A DNA stretch of 40,115 nt from Pseudomonadota bacterium (GCA_947498315.1 CANMLD010000014.1:1-40115), one strand, 5' to 3'. Shown: positions 8,549-17,431, counted from the stretch's first letter. Notes: generated from the letters alone by a model not told the origin. Numbers and translations: made by a program.

Positions 8549-8596
8549 GGGACAGGACGCGGCGGCGCGGGAATCTAGATCGTCGTCCTCTAGAGT

Positions 8597-8628
8597 GCAA
8601 TTCAGAACTGGCGCAATTCAGAACTGGC
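8597..8628. repeat. Perfect 16-bp direct repeat (two tandem copies)
   Basis: GCAATTCAGAACTGGC occurs twice head to tail, 52 bases before the ATP-grasp gene. It could be a pair of regulator sites or a recent small duplication. Confidence 0.6.
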
Positions 8629-8679
8629 GGGCGCAGGCTCGTTGACACTCGTTCGAGCGACTGCCACCGTCTGACCCTC

Positions 8680-9912
8680 ATGAAGAACGTCGTCTTCGTT
8701 GCTCCCTATTTTCTCGAGAACACCCTCCGTTACGTCCAGGCCCTCGCCGACCTCGACGGCACACGGGTGGGGCTCATCTCTTGCGATCCAGTCACCAAGC
8801 TGCCGCCCCGCTACCGGGAAGGCGTCGAGGCGCACTACCGGATCGACGACTGCCTCGACCCAGCGCAGCTCGCGAAGGCCTGCCGTGGTCTCGCTCACGG
8901 GATGGGTGCCGTCGATCGGCTGCTCGGCCCGCTCGAGCAGATGCAGTTGCCGCTGGCGTACGCACGGGAGGCCTGCGGCATCCCCGGCATGGGGATCGCG
9001 ACGGCCACCGCGTTCCGCGACAAGACGCGCATGAAGGACCTGTTCCGACGCGCCGGTGTCCCGTGTGCTCGACACCGGCGCATCGAGTCCGTCGCCGACG
9101 CGTACAGCTTCGTCACCGAGGTGGGTCTTCCCATCATCTTGAAGCCCATCGACGGGCTCGGCTCGCGCGGCACGCAGCGCATCCGTACGTCGGGTGAGCT
9201 CGATGCGGCGCTCAAAGCGCTCTCGCCCTCACCGAGTCGTCCGATGCAGGCGGAGGAGTTCATTCGGGGGATCGAGCGCACCTGCGAGACGGTCACCATC
9301 ACGACCCGTGGCAGCCGTCAATCGGTCTGGCACAGCGGCACCTACTACCTCCCTGGACCACTCGAAGTCATCGAGAACCCGTGGATACAGTATTGCGTGC
9401 TCCTCCCGCGCGAAGACGACGCCGACTTCCGCGCGTTCACCCCACTGAACGTCGCAGCGCTCGACGCGCTCGGCATGGAGACTGGCCTCTCGCACATGGA
9501 GTGGTTCGTCCGTCGCGATGGCAGCTACGCCGTCAGCGAAGTGGGCGCGCGGCCTCCCGGCGTCCAGATCATGCCGCTCATGTCGATCGCGCACGGCGTG
9601 GACATGGTCGATGAGTGGTGCGGCCTCCAAGTCCATGGCCAGTTCAGCCGTCCTGCACGCCGCCTAGCAGCAGGCGTCGCTTTCTTCCGAGGTCAGGGGA
9701 AGGGGCAACGAGTCACCAATGTGCGCGGTCTAGCGGACGCCAACGACGGCGTTGGGCCGCTCATCGTGGACAAGAAGCTGCCGACCATCGGCCAACCCGC
9801 CGCCAGCGGCTACGAGGGTGAAGGCTGGGCGATCGTCGCCCACGAACGCACCGAGGTCGTCCGCCAGGCGCTCTCCCACATGGTGAGCCATGTCCGCGTC
9901 GAGCTCGGCTGA
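8680..9912 (+). CDS. ATP-grasp domain enzyme (carboxylate-amine ligase type)
   Basis: A 410-aa protein with the layout of ATP-grasp ligases: an N-terminal Rossmann-like region (NVVFVAPYF), a hinge around GIATATAFRDK, the ATP-binding central domain with the Gly-rich loop KPIDGLGSRGTQR, and the C-terminal Mg/ATP acidic motif near SEVGARPPG. Relatives join a carboxylate to an amine through an acyl phosphate, as in biotin carboxylase-like, carnosine synthase-like and peptide-tailoring enzymes. The substrate is unknown. The start is the ATG at 8680; the open frame extends upstream without features. It overlaps the following MepA-like lipoprotein gene by 23 bases, so the two are probably co-translated, hinting at an envelope or peptide substrate. 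Confidence 0.82.
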   Translation: MKNVVFVAPYFLENTLRYVQALADLDGTRVGLISCDPVTKLPPRYREGVEAHYRIDDCLDPAQLAKACRGLAHGMGAVDRLLGPLEQMQLPLAYAREACGIPGMGIATATAFRDKTRMKDLFRRAGVPCARHRRIESVADAYSFVTEVGLPIILKPIDGLGSRGTQRIRTSGELDAALKALSPSPSRPMQAEEFIRGIERTCETVTITTRGSRQSVWHSGTYYLPGPLEVIENPWIQYCVLLPREDDADFRAFTPLNVAALDALGMETGLSHMEWFVRRDGSYAVSEVGARPPGVQIMPLMSIAHGVDMVDEWCGLQVHGQFSRPARRLAAGVAFFRGQGKGQRVTNVRGLADANDGVGPLIVDKKLPTIGQPAASGYEGEGWAIVAHERTEVVRQALSHMVSHVRVELG

Positions 9913-11221
9913 CGGACGCGCCATCGCGCGTCATGTTTTAGCCGCGGTCGCCGCACTGACCACGACGTTACCGGGTTGCGGCTCGGGCGACGTGCTCATC
10001 CACGACGCCCCCCTCGACGCCGGCGTGATTCGTGCTGAGCGCCCTGGCCCTAGCGAGCGCGCCGGCGAATCGCCGCAGGAGTCGACGTCTTCGGCCCGCC
10101 GCGACGAAGAAGCACCCGAGCGACGTCCTGGCGTTGACGTCGACTTGTCGAGCTTCGACCCCGAAGACGATCCCGAGCTCGTCGACGACTACTTCGACGC
10201 TGTCGAAGACGGCCAAGCCGTTGAGCCTCCTCCCAGACCCACCGACCTGCCTGGAGACCGGGCGTTCTCCATCGGCGCCGCCAACGGTGGCTGGCTCATC
10301 GGCGGTAAGCCGCTGGCCCTGCGCGGTCGACACTTCCGAGTCCTACCAGGGACCGCCCAGCGCGGGTGGTACTTCGGCACCGAGGCGCTGCTCGGAATCA
10401 TCGACCGTGCCGCCTCTCACGTCGGAAAGCGTCATGGCGGCGCGCCGTTGCGCGTAGGGAACATGAGCCGGCGCGAAGGTGGCAAGATCGCTCCGTCGGT
10501 CTCGCATCAAAATGGGCGGGACGTCGACATCGGGATCTACGCCACCGATCTGGACGGCCAGACGAGCGATCCCGGCGGCTTCCCGAAGTTCGACGGCAGG
10601 CTCGGCAACCCGATGGTCGACACGACGGGCGACTACCTGTTCGACGTCGCTCGGAATTGGGCCTTCGTCGAAGCGCTGCTCGAGGACCCGGGCGCTCGCG
10701 TCCAGTGGATATTCCTCGACGATCCTCTCGAAGAGATCTTGCTCGACCACGCCGTGCGGATGCGGGTGAACGCCGAGCTCATCGCGCGCGCAGAGAAAGT
10801 CATCGTGCGGCCCAAGAACTCGAGCCCACACGCGAACCACTTCCACGTCCGAATCTTCTGTAATCAGGGTGACTTGCAGTACGGCTGCAAAGACATGGGC
10901 CCCGAGTGGGAGTGGGTGGAAGAAGCCCGGGCGGTCGAAGACCAGCTCCTCGAGTCCATCGTCGACGACGTCATCAGCGGTCGCCGCCAGCTCGACCTGT
11001 TCAATCCGGAGTCAGAGGCCCCGCCCGCAGTTGACGTGACGCCTGGCCCGAACGACGTGTTCAATGCGCCCGAGATTCGGCTTCCGGGCACAGGGCAGCC
11101 TGGGGAGATCCCATTCCCGCCAGACGGACGCCGGGCCATGCAAGGCCGCGATCCGGGCGGAGCGCTATCGCCCGACCAGCTCCGCGACCCGCCCACGGAC
11201 ATTCAGCTCAACTTGAAGTGA
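9890..11221 (+). CDS. MepA-family (M74) murein endopeptidase lipoprotein
   Basis: A 443-aa exported protein. An N-terminal hydrophobic stretch ends in Leu-Pro-Gly-Cys, a lipobox, followed by an acidic linker. The peptidase core has SHQNGRDVDIG (H206, D213) and SPHANHFHVRIFC (H314, H317, H319), the metal ligands of the penicillin-insensitive murein endopeptidase/LAS group, which cuts D-Ala-mDAP cross-links in peptidoglycan. The domain lies between about residues 120 and 330; a proline-rich C-terminal tail is extra relative to E. coli MepA. The start overlaps the ATP-grasp gene by 23 bases and has GGTGAG just before it. Confidence 0.85.
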   Translation: MSASSSADGRAIARHVLAAVAALTTTLPGCGSGDVLIHDAPLDAGVIRAERPGPSERAGESPQESTSSARRDEEAPERRPGVDVDLSSFDPEDDPELVDDYFDAVEDGQAVEPPPRPTDLPGDRAFSIGAANGGWLIGGKPLALRGRHFRVLPGTAQRGWYFGTEALLGIIDRAASHVGKRHGGAPLRVGNMSRREGGKIAPSVSHQNGRDVDIGIYATDLDGQTSDPGGFPKFDGRLGNPMVDTTGDYLFDVARNWAFVEALLEDPGARVQWIFLDDPLEEILLDHAVRMRVNAELIARAEKVIVRPKNSSPHANHFHVRIFCNQGDLQYGCKDMGPEWEWVEEARAVEDQLLESIVDDVISGRRQLDLFNPESEAPPAVDVTPGPNDVFNAPEIRLPGTGQPGEIPFPPDGRRAMQGRDPGGALSPDQLRDPPTDIQLNLK

Positions 11222-11282
11222 GTCTCGAGGGAGACCGGAGGGGACTGGGGTCAATCCCGGACGCCGCCTCCCGGTTTTCACG

Positions 11283-11300
11283 GGCTCGATGGCGCGAGCC
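11283..11300. terminator. Weak hairpin between convergent genes
   Basis: GGCTCG, a six-base loop, then CGAGCC, located between the stop of the MepA-like gene and the stop of the Bax inhibitor-1 gene. There is no T-tract. Confidence 0.35.
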
Positions 11301-11331
11301 GTTACTCGGCCGGCCCGGAAGGGGGGGACCC

Positions 11332-12051
11332 CTACTTGCGGTTGCCACCGGCGAGCTGGAGCAGGATCGAGAGGATCTTCATGAACATGATGGCGAAGTT
11401 AGTGAACAGGACGAGCGCGCCGGCGAGGTGCTCGTTCTCCGGATAGTGGCGCACGATCTGCTGGGTATCGAAGAGAATGAAGCCCGTAAACAGCATCACG
11501 CCTGCGAACGAGAGGATGAGCGCGAACATCGACGACTGGATGAACAGGTTGATGAGGCCGAGCGCGATGAGCGCGATGAGGCCGACCGTGAGCATGCCGC
11601 CCATGAAGGAGAAGTCGCGCTTGGTGGTCGCGGCGTAGAAGGACAGCGCGCCGAAGGCGACGGCGGTGATGCCGAAGGCCTGACCGACGTAGGTCATGGA
11701 GCTGCCGGTGAGCATGTCGCCCATGATGAGAGCGACCTGGATGAGCCCGCTCATCACGACTCCCGTGAAGAGCCCGTATGCCGCGAAGGCGATGGTGTTC
11801 ACGCCTGCCGTGTGACGCACGCTCTGGGCGACCCAGGCGAGGCCCATCCAGCCTGCGGTCATGAGCAAGGAGCCGACCCAGCCGCTCGTGGCCATCCACA
11901 TGCCAATGCCGGCTTTGACCGCCAGAAATGATCCGGCGGCCGAGAGGGCGACGCCGAAGGCCATCCAGCCGTAGACGCGCTTCAGGAAGTCGTTTCGGGT
12001 CGCGACGCTCGCGCCAGCGACGGGCCTTGACGTTGCGTTTTGAAATGCCAT
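11332..12051 (-). CDS. Bax inhibitor-1/YccA family membrane protein
   Basis: A 239-aa protein with about seven membrane helices. It has the family opening RNDFLKRVYGWMAFGVALSA, the central GQAFGITAVAFGALSFYA and the C-terminal GFILFDTQQIVRHYPEN, including the conserved Asp of the pH-sensing pair region. Bacterial members (YccA, YetJ) sit in the inner membrane and act as calcium leak channels or FtsH modulators. GAGGAG precedes the ATG at 12051. It is divergent from murI with 195 bases between the start codons. The longer open frame upstream is not supported. Confidence 0.92.
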   Translation of the reverse strand: MAFQNATSRPVAGASVATRNDFLKRVYGWMAFGVALSAAGSFLAVKAGIGMWMATSGWVGSLLMTAGWMGLAWVAQSVRHTAGVNTIAFAAYGLFTGVVMSGLIQVALIMGDMLTGSSMTYVGQAFGITAVAFGALSFYAATTKRDFSFMGGMLTVGLIALIALGLINLFIQSSMFALILSFAGVMLFTGFILFDTQQIVRHYPENEHLAGALVLFTNFAIMFMKILSILLQLAGGNRK

Positions 12052-12109
12052 GGTCCGAATCTCCTCGGGTGAAGGTGACTTGCGCTTCGCGCGCGGACGC
12101 CGCTTGCGG

Positions 12110-12133
12110 CCTCCACTACGCTTTTGTTGGAGG
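12110..12133. promoter_or_regulatory. Inverted repeat in the Bax inhibitor-1/murI divergent region
   Basis: CCTCCA, a twelve-base spacer, then TGGAGG, about 60 bases upstream of the Bax inhibitor-1 start. A possible operator or attenuator stem; nothing else supports it. Confidence 0.25.
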
Positions 12134-12246
12134 GGCGCGGCGCAGGCAGGAAGATAGGGCACGGGTGCCCCGTTGTCCGCCTCCCGTGCGAAAAAAAGTC
12201 CCATTGCCCCGAGCCGCCCCGTCAGCTCACGGAAGTCCGCGCCCAC

Positions 12247-13068
12247 ATGAGCAAGATTGGTATCTTCGACTCGGGCCTCGGTGGCCTCACCGTCGCCCGC
12301 GCCATCGCGAGCCGTTTCCCCGCATCGAACCTCGTCTACCTCGGCGACACTGCCCGCTTGCCCTACGGCGCCAAGTCGGAAGAAGCCGTGACGCGCTACG
12401 CGGTGCGATGCGTCCGGTATCTCGTCGAGCTCGGCGCTGAGACCATCGTAGTCGCGTGCAACACCGCGAGCGCTTGTGCCCTGCCGACGCTGCAGGCCAC
12501 CTACGGCCGGACGCGCGTACTCGGGGTCATCGATCCCGGCGCCCGTGCAGCGGTCGCAGCCACCCGCACTGGCGCCATCGGCGTCATCGGGACGGAACGG
12601 ACGGTCTCGAGCCGCGGCTACCATAGCGCCATCGCGGCGCTGTCCCCCAGCGCCCGCGTGACGGCGCTGGCTACCCCGGTGCTCGTCCCGCTCGTCGAAG
12701 CCGGCTGGATCGACCATCCCGTGACACGCCTGACGGTCGAGACCTATCTGAGTGAGCTGCACACCGCCGCGCCCGACCTCGACACGCTCGTGCTCGGCTG
12801 CACGCACTACCCGGTGTTGCGGACGTTACTCGAGGAGGTCACCTCGTCGCTCTTCGGCCACTCGGTCCGGCTGGTGGACAGCGCGGCGGCGATCGCGGAG
12901 GCGCTCGCCCCCACCCTAGCAGGGCTCGAGACGAGCGGCGGCCGCGACGCCATCGGCGAACGGCACTTCGCCGTGACCGACCTGCCCTCCAGCTTCGCCA
13001 AGGTCGCCGCCACGTTCTGGCCGGAGACCCTACCGCCCGTGGAGGCGGTCGATCTCACGATGGATTAG
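12247..13068 (+). CDS. murI: Glutamate racemase
   Basis: A 273-aa enzyme that converts L-glutamate to D-glutamate for peptidoglycan in the cytoplasm. The family signatures are complete: IGIFDSGLGGLTV with the catalytic-site Asp8, YLGDTARLPYG, the first catalytic Cys71 in VVACNTASA, and the second Cys185 in LGCTHYP. The length is usual. The ATG at 12247 is chosen because the conserved N-terminus begins there; a weak GGAAG lies upstream. The stop codon overlaps the stop of the convergent gene by four bases. Confidence 0.96.
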   Translation: MSKIGIFDSGLGGLTVARAIASRFPASNLVYLGDTARLPYGAKSEEAVTRYAVRCVRYLVELGAETIVVACNTASACALPTLQATYGRTRVLGVIDPGARAAVAATRTGAIGVIGTERTVSSRGYHSAIAALSPSARVTALATPVLVPLVEAGWIDHPVTRLTVETYLSELHTAAPDLDTLVLGCTHYPVLRTLLEEVTSSLFGHSVRLVDSAAAIAEALAPTLAGLETSGGRDAIGERHFAVTDLPSSFAKVAATFWPETLPPVEAVDLTMD

Positions 13069-13841
13069 ATGACGCCTGACCCCTGAATCTCATGGTTCTC
13101 CGCCATCGAGACGCCCCGGTGCCGACGGTAGGCCTCGGTCATGAGCGCCACGGTCGGATGGGCGGCCCACTCATCGCGTGTCTGCTTGAGCGCGTCAGGA
13201 GCTATCCCCTGAAGGCGGAATGGGCACCACGGTTGCGGCACCAGCCAGCTCGCGAGAGCAGCGCTGACGAGCCCGCGAGCGGTGAGACGCGACGGGTCGG
13301 CGTAGTCGCCGGCAGCGTCGTCGAGCCCTCGTCGAAACACCTCCTCGGCGGCTCGCACTGTGGAGGCGTCATCGAGCTTCCAGCTACGCCGCAGCGCTGC
13401 AGCGACGCCGGGGAAAACGGACTTGTAGATGAGACGCCTCGTCGGGCCACGACCAATCGAGAAGAGCGCGCACGCGAACTCGGGATCGGCGAGGACCGCG
13501 CGATACCAGATGATCTCGGAGGCGCGCCCGAGCTCTCGGTCGAGCACCTCGAGGACGTCGGGCACGCGGTTCAGGATGGACCAGTCGATCGCGGTCCAAC
13601 GTGCGGATGGTTCTGGGCTGCCTGATAGGTGGCGCACCGTCGCGCCAAGCCCGACCACGACCTTCCCGAGCGCGTCGAGCGCTGGCACATGCGGTTGACG
13701 CGTCGCGAGCGTGACTTGTGCGACGTGGGCACCCGGCAGCAGGCTCTTCACCCAGTAGGGGCTCGAGGCGGCGTCGAGGAGGAAACGAACGGCTTCGCAC
13801 CGGGGCGACGCCATGATTTGATAAAGAGTTGAGAGAGGCAC
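13065..13841 (-). CDS. Conserved-looking protein of unknown function
   Basis: A helix-rich, probably cytoplasmic protein of about 258 aa with no signal peptide or membrane helix. It is rich in Ala, Arg, Leu and Trp and contains ASEIIWYRAVLADPEFACAL in the middle and a C-terminal stretch rich in His and Arg. I do not recognise a family. The open frame goes back to a GTG at 13901, but that codon lies inside the 17-bp tandem array. A GTG at 13841 with AGAGG 13 bases upstream, or the ATG at 13814, is a more likely start. Its 3' end overlaps murI by four bases. Confidence 0.6.
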   Translation of the reverse strand: MPLSTLYQIMASPRCEAVRFLLDAASSPYWVKSLLPGAHVAQVTLATRQPHVPALDALGKVVVGLGATVRHLSGSPEPSARWTAIDWSILNRVPDVLEVLDRELGRASEIIWYRAVLADPEFACALFSIGRGPTRRLIYKSVFPGVAAALRRSWKLDDASTVRAAEEVFRRGLDDAAGDYADPSRLTARGLVSAALASWLVPQPWCPFRLQGIAPDALKQTRDEWAAHPTVALMTEAYRRHRGVSMAENHEIQGSGVI

Positions 13842-13896
13842 GTCGTCAGATTCGCCTCTGCAGCCGCGGTTGTCTATGAGTCTCGTCGCGGTCCCA

Positions 13897-14066
13897 GTCA
13901 CTCGCCCCGACCCGTCACTAGCCCCGACACGTCACTAGTCTCGACCCGTCACTAGCCCCGATCCGTCACTAGCCCCGATCCGTTGCTAGCCCCGGCCCGT
14001 TGCTAGCCCCGGCCCGTTGCTAGCCCGGAGCGGTCACTAGCCCCGGCCCGTTGCTAGCCCGGAGCG
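13897..14066. repeat. Tandem array, 10 units of 17 bp, rich in CTAG
   Basis: Ten head-to-tail units with consensus GTCACTAGCCCCGACCC and variants (GTTGCTAG..., ...CCCGGAGCG), followed by a partial eleventh unit that carries the stop codon of the HAMP gene (14068-14070). Nine units contain the tetranucleotide CTAG, which is normally rare in bacterial DNA. Units 8 and 10 are identical, as are 6, 7 and 4, 5, pointing to expansion by duplication. Confidence 0.93.
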
Positions 14067-14067
14067 G

Positions 14068-14670
14068 TCACTCGAGACGAGAACGCTTCTCCGCGATGAG
14101 GTCGCTCAGAGCCGCTCGAGCGCCCGCCGGGAGCGTCAACTCGCGCAACCCTTCGAGAACGGCGAGGTCCGTGCGCTCTCGGTCCTTGAGCGCGGCCACC
14201 GTTACGAGCAGATCGTTAGAAACGGACTGAAATGCGTCGCCCTGCCGGAACGCACGAACCTTGCCGTAGTGCCCTGCCGCGACGGCGGCGAGTGAGTGGC
14301 GGAGCGCCACCATCGGACCCGCGACCTTGTGCGTCATCACGAGCCCGCATGCCGCCAGTAGGACCACGAGAGTGGCTCCGACGACCGAGAGCCCAGTCAA
14401 GACGCCATGGTCGGAGGACGTGAACAGCTCCTGCATGATGACGGCGTCATCGGGCGAGTAGAGCGCGCTCAGCCCTTCGAGCACGGCTGCCGACGCCGTG
14501 TGCGCCTGCCACAAGATGACGCCGCCGAGCACCAGGAAGAGTCCGACCGTAAGAACGGTGATGGCGCCAACCCAGGGGAGCTGAAAGTGCGCGTCGATGA
14601 GCAGGTTACGAAGGCGCCGCTGGTTCGACTTACGCGCAAGTTGGGAGCGAGTTTCGGCGTTGACGATCAT
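14068..14670 (-). CDS. Two-helix membrane protein with HAMP-like domain
   Basis: A 200-aa protein. A basic N-terminus (RKSNQRRLRN) leads to a first membrane helix (about 33-57), a short extracytoplasmic loop of about 40 residues, a second helix (about 95-117) and then a HAMP-like coil starting THKVAGPMVALRHSL. No kinase or methyl-accepting domain follows, so it may relay a signal to a separate partner or act as a structural sensor. Its ATG at 14668-14670 shares one base with the TGA of the upstream HEAT gene, so translation is coupled. The stop lies at the edge of the 17-bp array. Confidence 0.75.
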   Translation of the reverse strand: MIVNAETRSQLARKSNQRRLRNLLIDAHFQLPWVGAITVLTVGLFLVLGGVILWQAHTASAAVLEGLSALYSPDDAVIMQELFTSSDHGVLTGLSVVGATLVVLLAACGLVMTHKVAGPMVALRHSLAAVAAGHYGKVRAFRQGDAFQSVSNDLLVTVAALKDRERTDLAVLEGLRELTLPAGARAALSDLIAEKRSRLE

Positions 14671-15440
14671 CAGGAGCCTCCGAGGTAGGCGAGTAGGGTC
14701 TTCACGAGCAAGGCGGCGGCCGCGTCGAGCACGTCGTCTCGGCTCGTTCCGCGGACGGACAGGTTGGTCCATCGAGTGAGCGTCGCGCCGCCGGGCCGTA
14801 GCGCGAGCGTCACCCGCAGCGTGCCGCGGTCGTCCGAAAGCGAGACCAGCTCGCCGATGAGCTCGAGCTGTAGCCCGAGGGGCGTCGCGCGGTCGTCATC
14901 AGCGTCGAAGTCGAAGCGCTCACCAACCTCGATGTCGGTTGCGAGGAGGCGCTCGACGACACGGTCCTTGAAGTGTGGGTCCTGGCCGAGTCGAGCGACG
15001 TCGACCGCCTTCGGCCGGTCGGCGAAGCGCTCCGGCGCAGCGAGGAAGGCGGCGACGATGCGTTCCGTGGAGCGACGCGCGACCTCGGCGAGCGAGCGGT
15101 CCGCACCGTCGAAGAGCGGCACGAGCGCCGGCACGGTGGTCACATCACCGAGCTTGCCGAGCGCCATCGCGGCGGCGACTCGCACTGCGGGATGCGGGTC
15201 GTCCAACATGCCAACGAGCGGGCGACCGACGCGGACGCTGCTTCGAGACTGGGCGCCGAGCGCAAGCGCGGCCTGGGCGCGTACCTTGAAGTTGGACGAC
15301 TCGAGCAGGGCGACCGCGGCTTCGACCGCGGCTTGCGACGCAGCACCAGGCGGTCGCGGCCGTGGGGAATCCGCGTGCGCGAGGTCGCTGGCGCCGAGGA
15401 GGAGGAGCGTGCAGAGCAGAGCGTGGGAGACGAGCTTCAC
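14670..15440 (-). CDS. Exported HEAT-repeat protein
   Basis: A 256-aa protein with a signal peptide ending near HADS, so probably periplasmic. Residues about 35-130 contain two to three HEAT/Armadillo-type helical repeats (VRAQAALALG, then VRVAAAMALGKLGDVTTVPAL), a protein-binding scaffold. The rest is a mixed domain with an acidic stretch (FDFDADDDRA) and a beta-rich end. The start is GTG at 15440. It is coupled to the HAMP-like gene by a one-base stop/start overlap, so the two products probably work together in the envelope. Confidence 0.75.
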   Translation of the reverse strand: MKLVSHALLCTLLLLGASDLAHADSPRPRPPGAASQAAVEAAVALLESSNFKVRAQAALALGAQSRSSVRVGRPLVGMLDDPHPAVRVAAAMALGKLGDVTTVPALVPLFDGADRSLAEVARRSTERIVAAFLAAPERFADRPKAVDVARLGQDPHFKDRVVERLLATDIEVGERFDFDADDDRATPLGLQLELIGELVSLSDDRGTLRVTLALRPGGATLTRWTNLSVRGTSRDDVLDAAAALLVKTLLAYLGGS

Positions 15441-15519
15441 TTCCAGCCCTTCGGGACGTTCGGACGGGAAGTTTCAGGTCAGGGCGACGAGTGTCGCTCG
15501 CGGTGCAGCGTCAACGGAG

Positions 15520-17301
15520 TCAGCCGCGTCGGTCCACCGTGCTGATGCGCCGCATGGCGGGTTGGTTCCGACGTCGGCGGTGAAACGCCCACACCACGCC
15601 GAGCCCGATGAGCACGAAGACACCTTCGACTATTCGACCCGAAGGGCCAGCCGCGTTCACAGTGCAGCCGTCCGCCGCACGAGCGGTCGACACCATCACT
15701 GATGCGTAAGCCCTCGGGAAGAAGACTGTGTCCCCGTTCGGGGCGACCGCGATGAGGTCATAGGTCCCGGGCCGCAGGTCGGCGGGGACGGTGGCCGTAG
15801 CGAGGCCGGGCGAGACGACCTGAACGGCGTCGAGATCGGTGCCGCCGAGCTTGAACAGGGTCCCAGTGAGGAAACCAGTCCCCGTGATCGAGACCTCGAC
15901 GGCGACGCCGCCCGGGCCTTCGTCTGGAGACATCGCGGTGACCGTCATGGTCGCCGGCACCACGCCGTCCGAGCCGTCGGCACCGTCGGCACCGTCCGCC
16001 GCGTCCGTCCCGTCCGTGGCATCGGTTCCATCAGTGCCGGCGACCGCTTCGCACTGGCCGGAGGCCGTGCAGAGCTCGGCGTCGCCACACGCCCCGCACG
16101 TGCCGCCGCAGGTGTCTGGGCCGCACTCCTTCCCAGCGCATTCCGGGACGCACGCGGCGACGCACAGGCCCTGTGCTTCGTCGCACGAGGTGCCCGCGTT
16201 GCAAGGAGCCGCGCCGCAGGTGCCTCCGCAGCCATCGGGACCACACTCCTTGTTCGTGCAGGTCGGCGTACAGGGAGCCTTGCATTGCCCTTCGGCGCAC
16301 TCGAAGGTCGCCTGGCAGTTCCCGCATTTGCCGCCACACCCATTGTCGCCGCAGACCTTGCCAGCGCACTGAGGCACGCACGGGACTTCGCACTGGCCAA
16401 CGGGCGTGCACTTCTCAGTACCGGTGCACACCCCGCACAGCTCGCCGCAGCCGTCGTCGCCACACTCCTTACCCGTGCAATCCCCGACACAGCCGTCATC
16501 CGACGACAGGATGCGAAGGCGCAGGATAACGTCACCGTTGAGCCCCTTGGTCCCGAAGTCAACATTCTCGAAGAATTTCCACTGCTTGTTGCCCGTGCAG
16601 GTGCCGACGGGCCAGATGATGTGCATGACGTTTGACGCCATCGTCAGCGACTTGGTGGTAGGCGTCCCGTCGAGGATCATCGCCGCGGGCTGACATCCGC
16701 AACCGAGGTTCAGCTCGTTCACGATCATGCACTGCAGTGTGTTCCATTCAGTCGACAGGTCGGTCGCCTTCTTTTTGTAACGGACCACGACCATCACCGT
16801 GCCTTCGGTCGCTGCAGGAGGCGCGCCGTCCGGGTCGGACGGATCGAACTGAAAGCTGTAGGCTTGGTTACCCTTGATGGGGACTCCGAAGTCCCCGTTA
16901 TAGTAGAACTCATCGGAATCGATGACGAAGTCGGGGGTGGGGTTGGCCGGAGACGGACCCGCCCCCGCGTTCAAGTAGATCTCGATGTAGACCGACGTGC
17001 CGAGGTTCGGGTTGCTCGCCGGACCTGCGAACATCATGTCGACGCCCTCGATGTTGAACGGGTAATCGTCAACGCCGGGGCGGAAGAGCACGCCAAAGCC
17101 TTCGCCTTCGACGAAGCCGGGCTCGACCTGCTGAACATTGCCGTTGATCCCCTGAACGGCCTCGTAGATGTCCTCGGCGAACTTGTCGTGCTTCAAGACC
17201 TTGGGGGTCTGAGCGGACGCAACGCCGGACGAGAGTACGACCAGCAAGAGTAACGGCCCGGCCGCACGGAGAGTGGTCGCGAATGCGGGGGAGCGGGACA
17301 T
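15520..17301 (-). CDS. Cys-rich surface protein with IPT/TIG domain and MYXO-CTERM-like tail
   Basis: A 593-aa exported protein with a clear signal peptide (cut after VASA). Order: an N-terminal domain of about 270 residues; four Cys-rich repeats of the type C-x-P-x-C-x-GKxCGxDGCGGxCG between about residues 295 and 440; a Thr/Asp/Gly linker with GTDGTDATDGTDAADG; an IPT/TIG-like beta-sandwich (SPDEGPGGVAVEVSITGTGF); and a C-terminal tail with ADGC, a hydrophobic helix and RRRR at about 15562-15675. That tail is the MYXO-CTERM pattern, recognised by a CPBP protease for display on the cell surface. AGGAGGT precedes the ATG at 17301. Fifteen residues follow the Arg cluster. Confidence 0.85.
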   Translation of the reverse strand: MSRSPAFATTLRAAGPLLLLVVLSSGVASAQTPKVLKHDKFAEDIYEAVQGINGNVQQVEPGFVEGEGFGVLFRPGVDDYPFNIEGVDMMFAGPASNPNLGTSVYIEIYLNAGAGPSPANPTPDFVIDSDEFYYNGDFGVPIKGNQAYSFQFDPSDPDGAPPAATEGTVMVVVRYKKKATDLSTEWNTLQCMIVNELNLGCGCQPAAMILDGTPTTKSLTMASNVMHIIWPVGTCTGNKQWKFFENVDFGTKGLNGDVILRLRILSSDDGCVGDCTGKECGDDGCGELCGVCTGTEKCTPVGQCEVPCVPQCAGKVCGDNGCGGKCGNCQATFECAEGQCKAPCTPTCTNKECGPDGCGGTCGAAPCNAGTSCDEAQGLCVAACVPECAGKECGPDTCGGTCGACGDAELCTASGQCEAVAGTDGTDATDGTDAADGADGADGSDGVVPATMTVTAMSPDEGPGGVAVEVSITGTGFLTGTLFKLGGTDLDAVQVVSPGLATATVPADLRPGTYDLIAVAPNGDTVFFPRAYASVMVSTARAADGCTVNAAGPSGRIVEGVFVLIGLGVVWAFHRRRRNQPAMRRISTVDRRG

Positions 17302-17431
17302 GGGACCTCCTGATGACGTGCGGTCTGACTCGACCTCGGGAGGGTACTCGACACGATCCACTGAAACAAGACCCATGAGACGCGGCAGTCGCCCTCTAGC
17401 GGCGGTGTGGAGCGTCCGGTAGGGTGCGGCC

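Noticed and set aside
11332-12807. Long minus-strand ORF across murI and the Bax inhibitor-1 gene
   Set aside because: Only the part from 12051 has family similarity and a ribosome site; the upstream part is antisense to murI.
13897-14066. CRISPR array
   Set aside because: The units are contiguous 17-mers without unique spacers and no cas gene is present.
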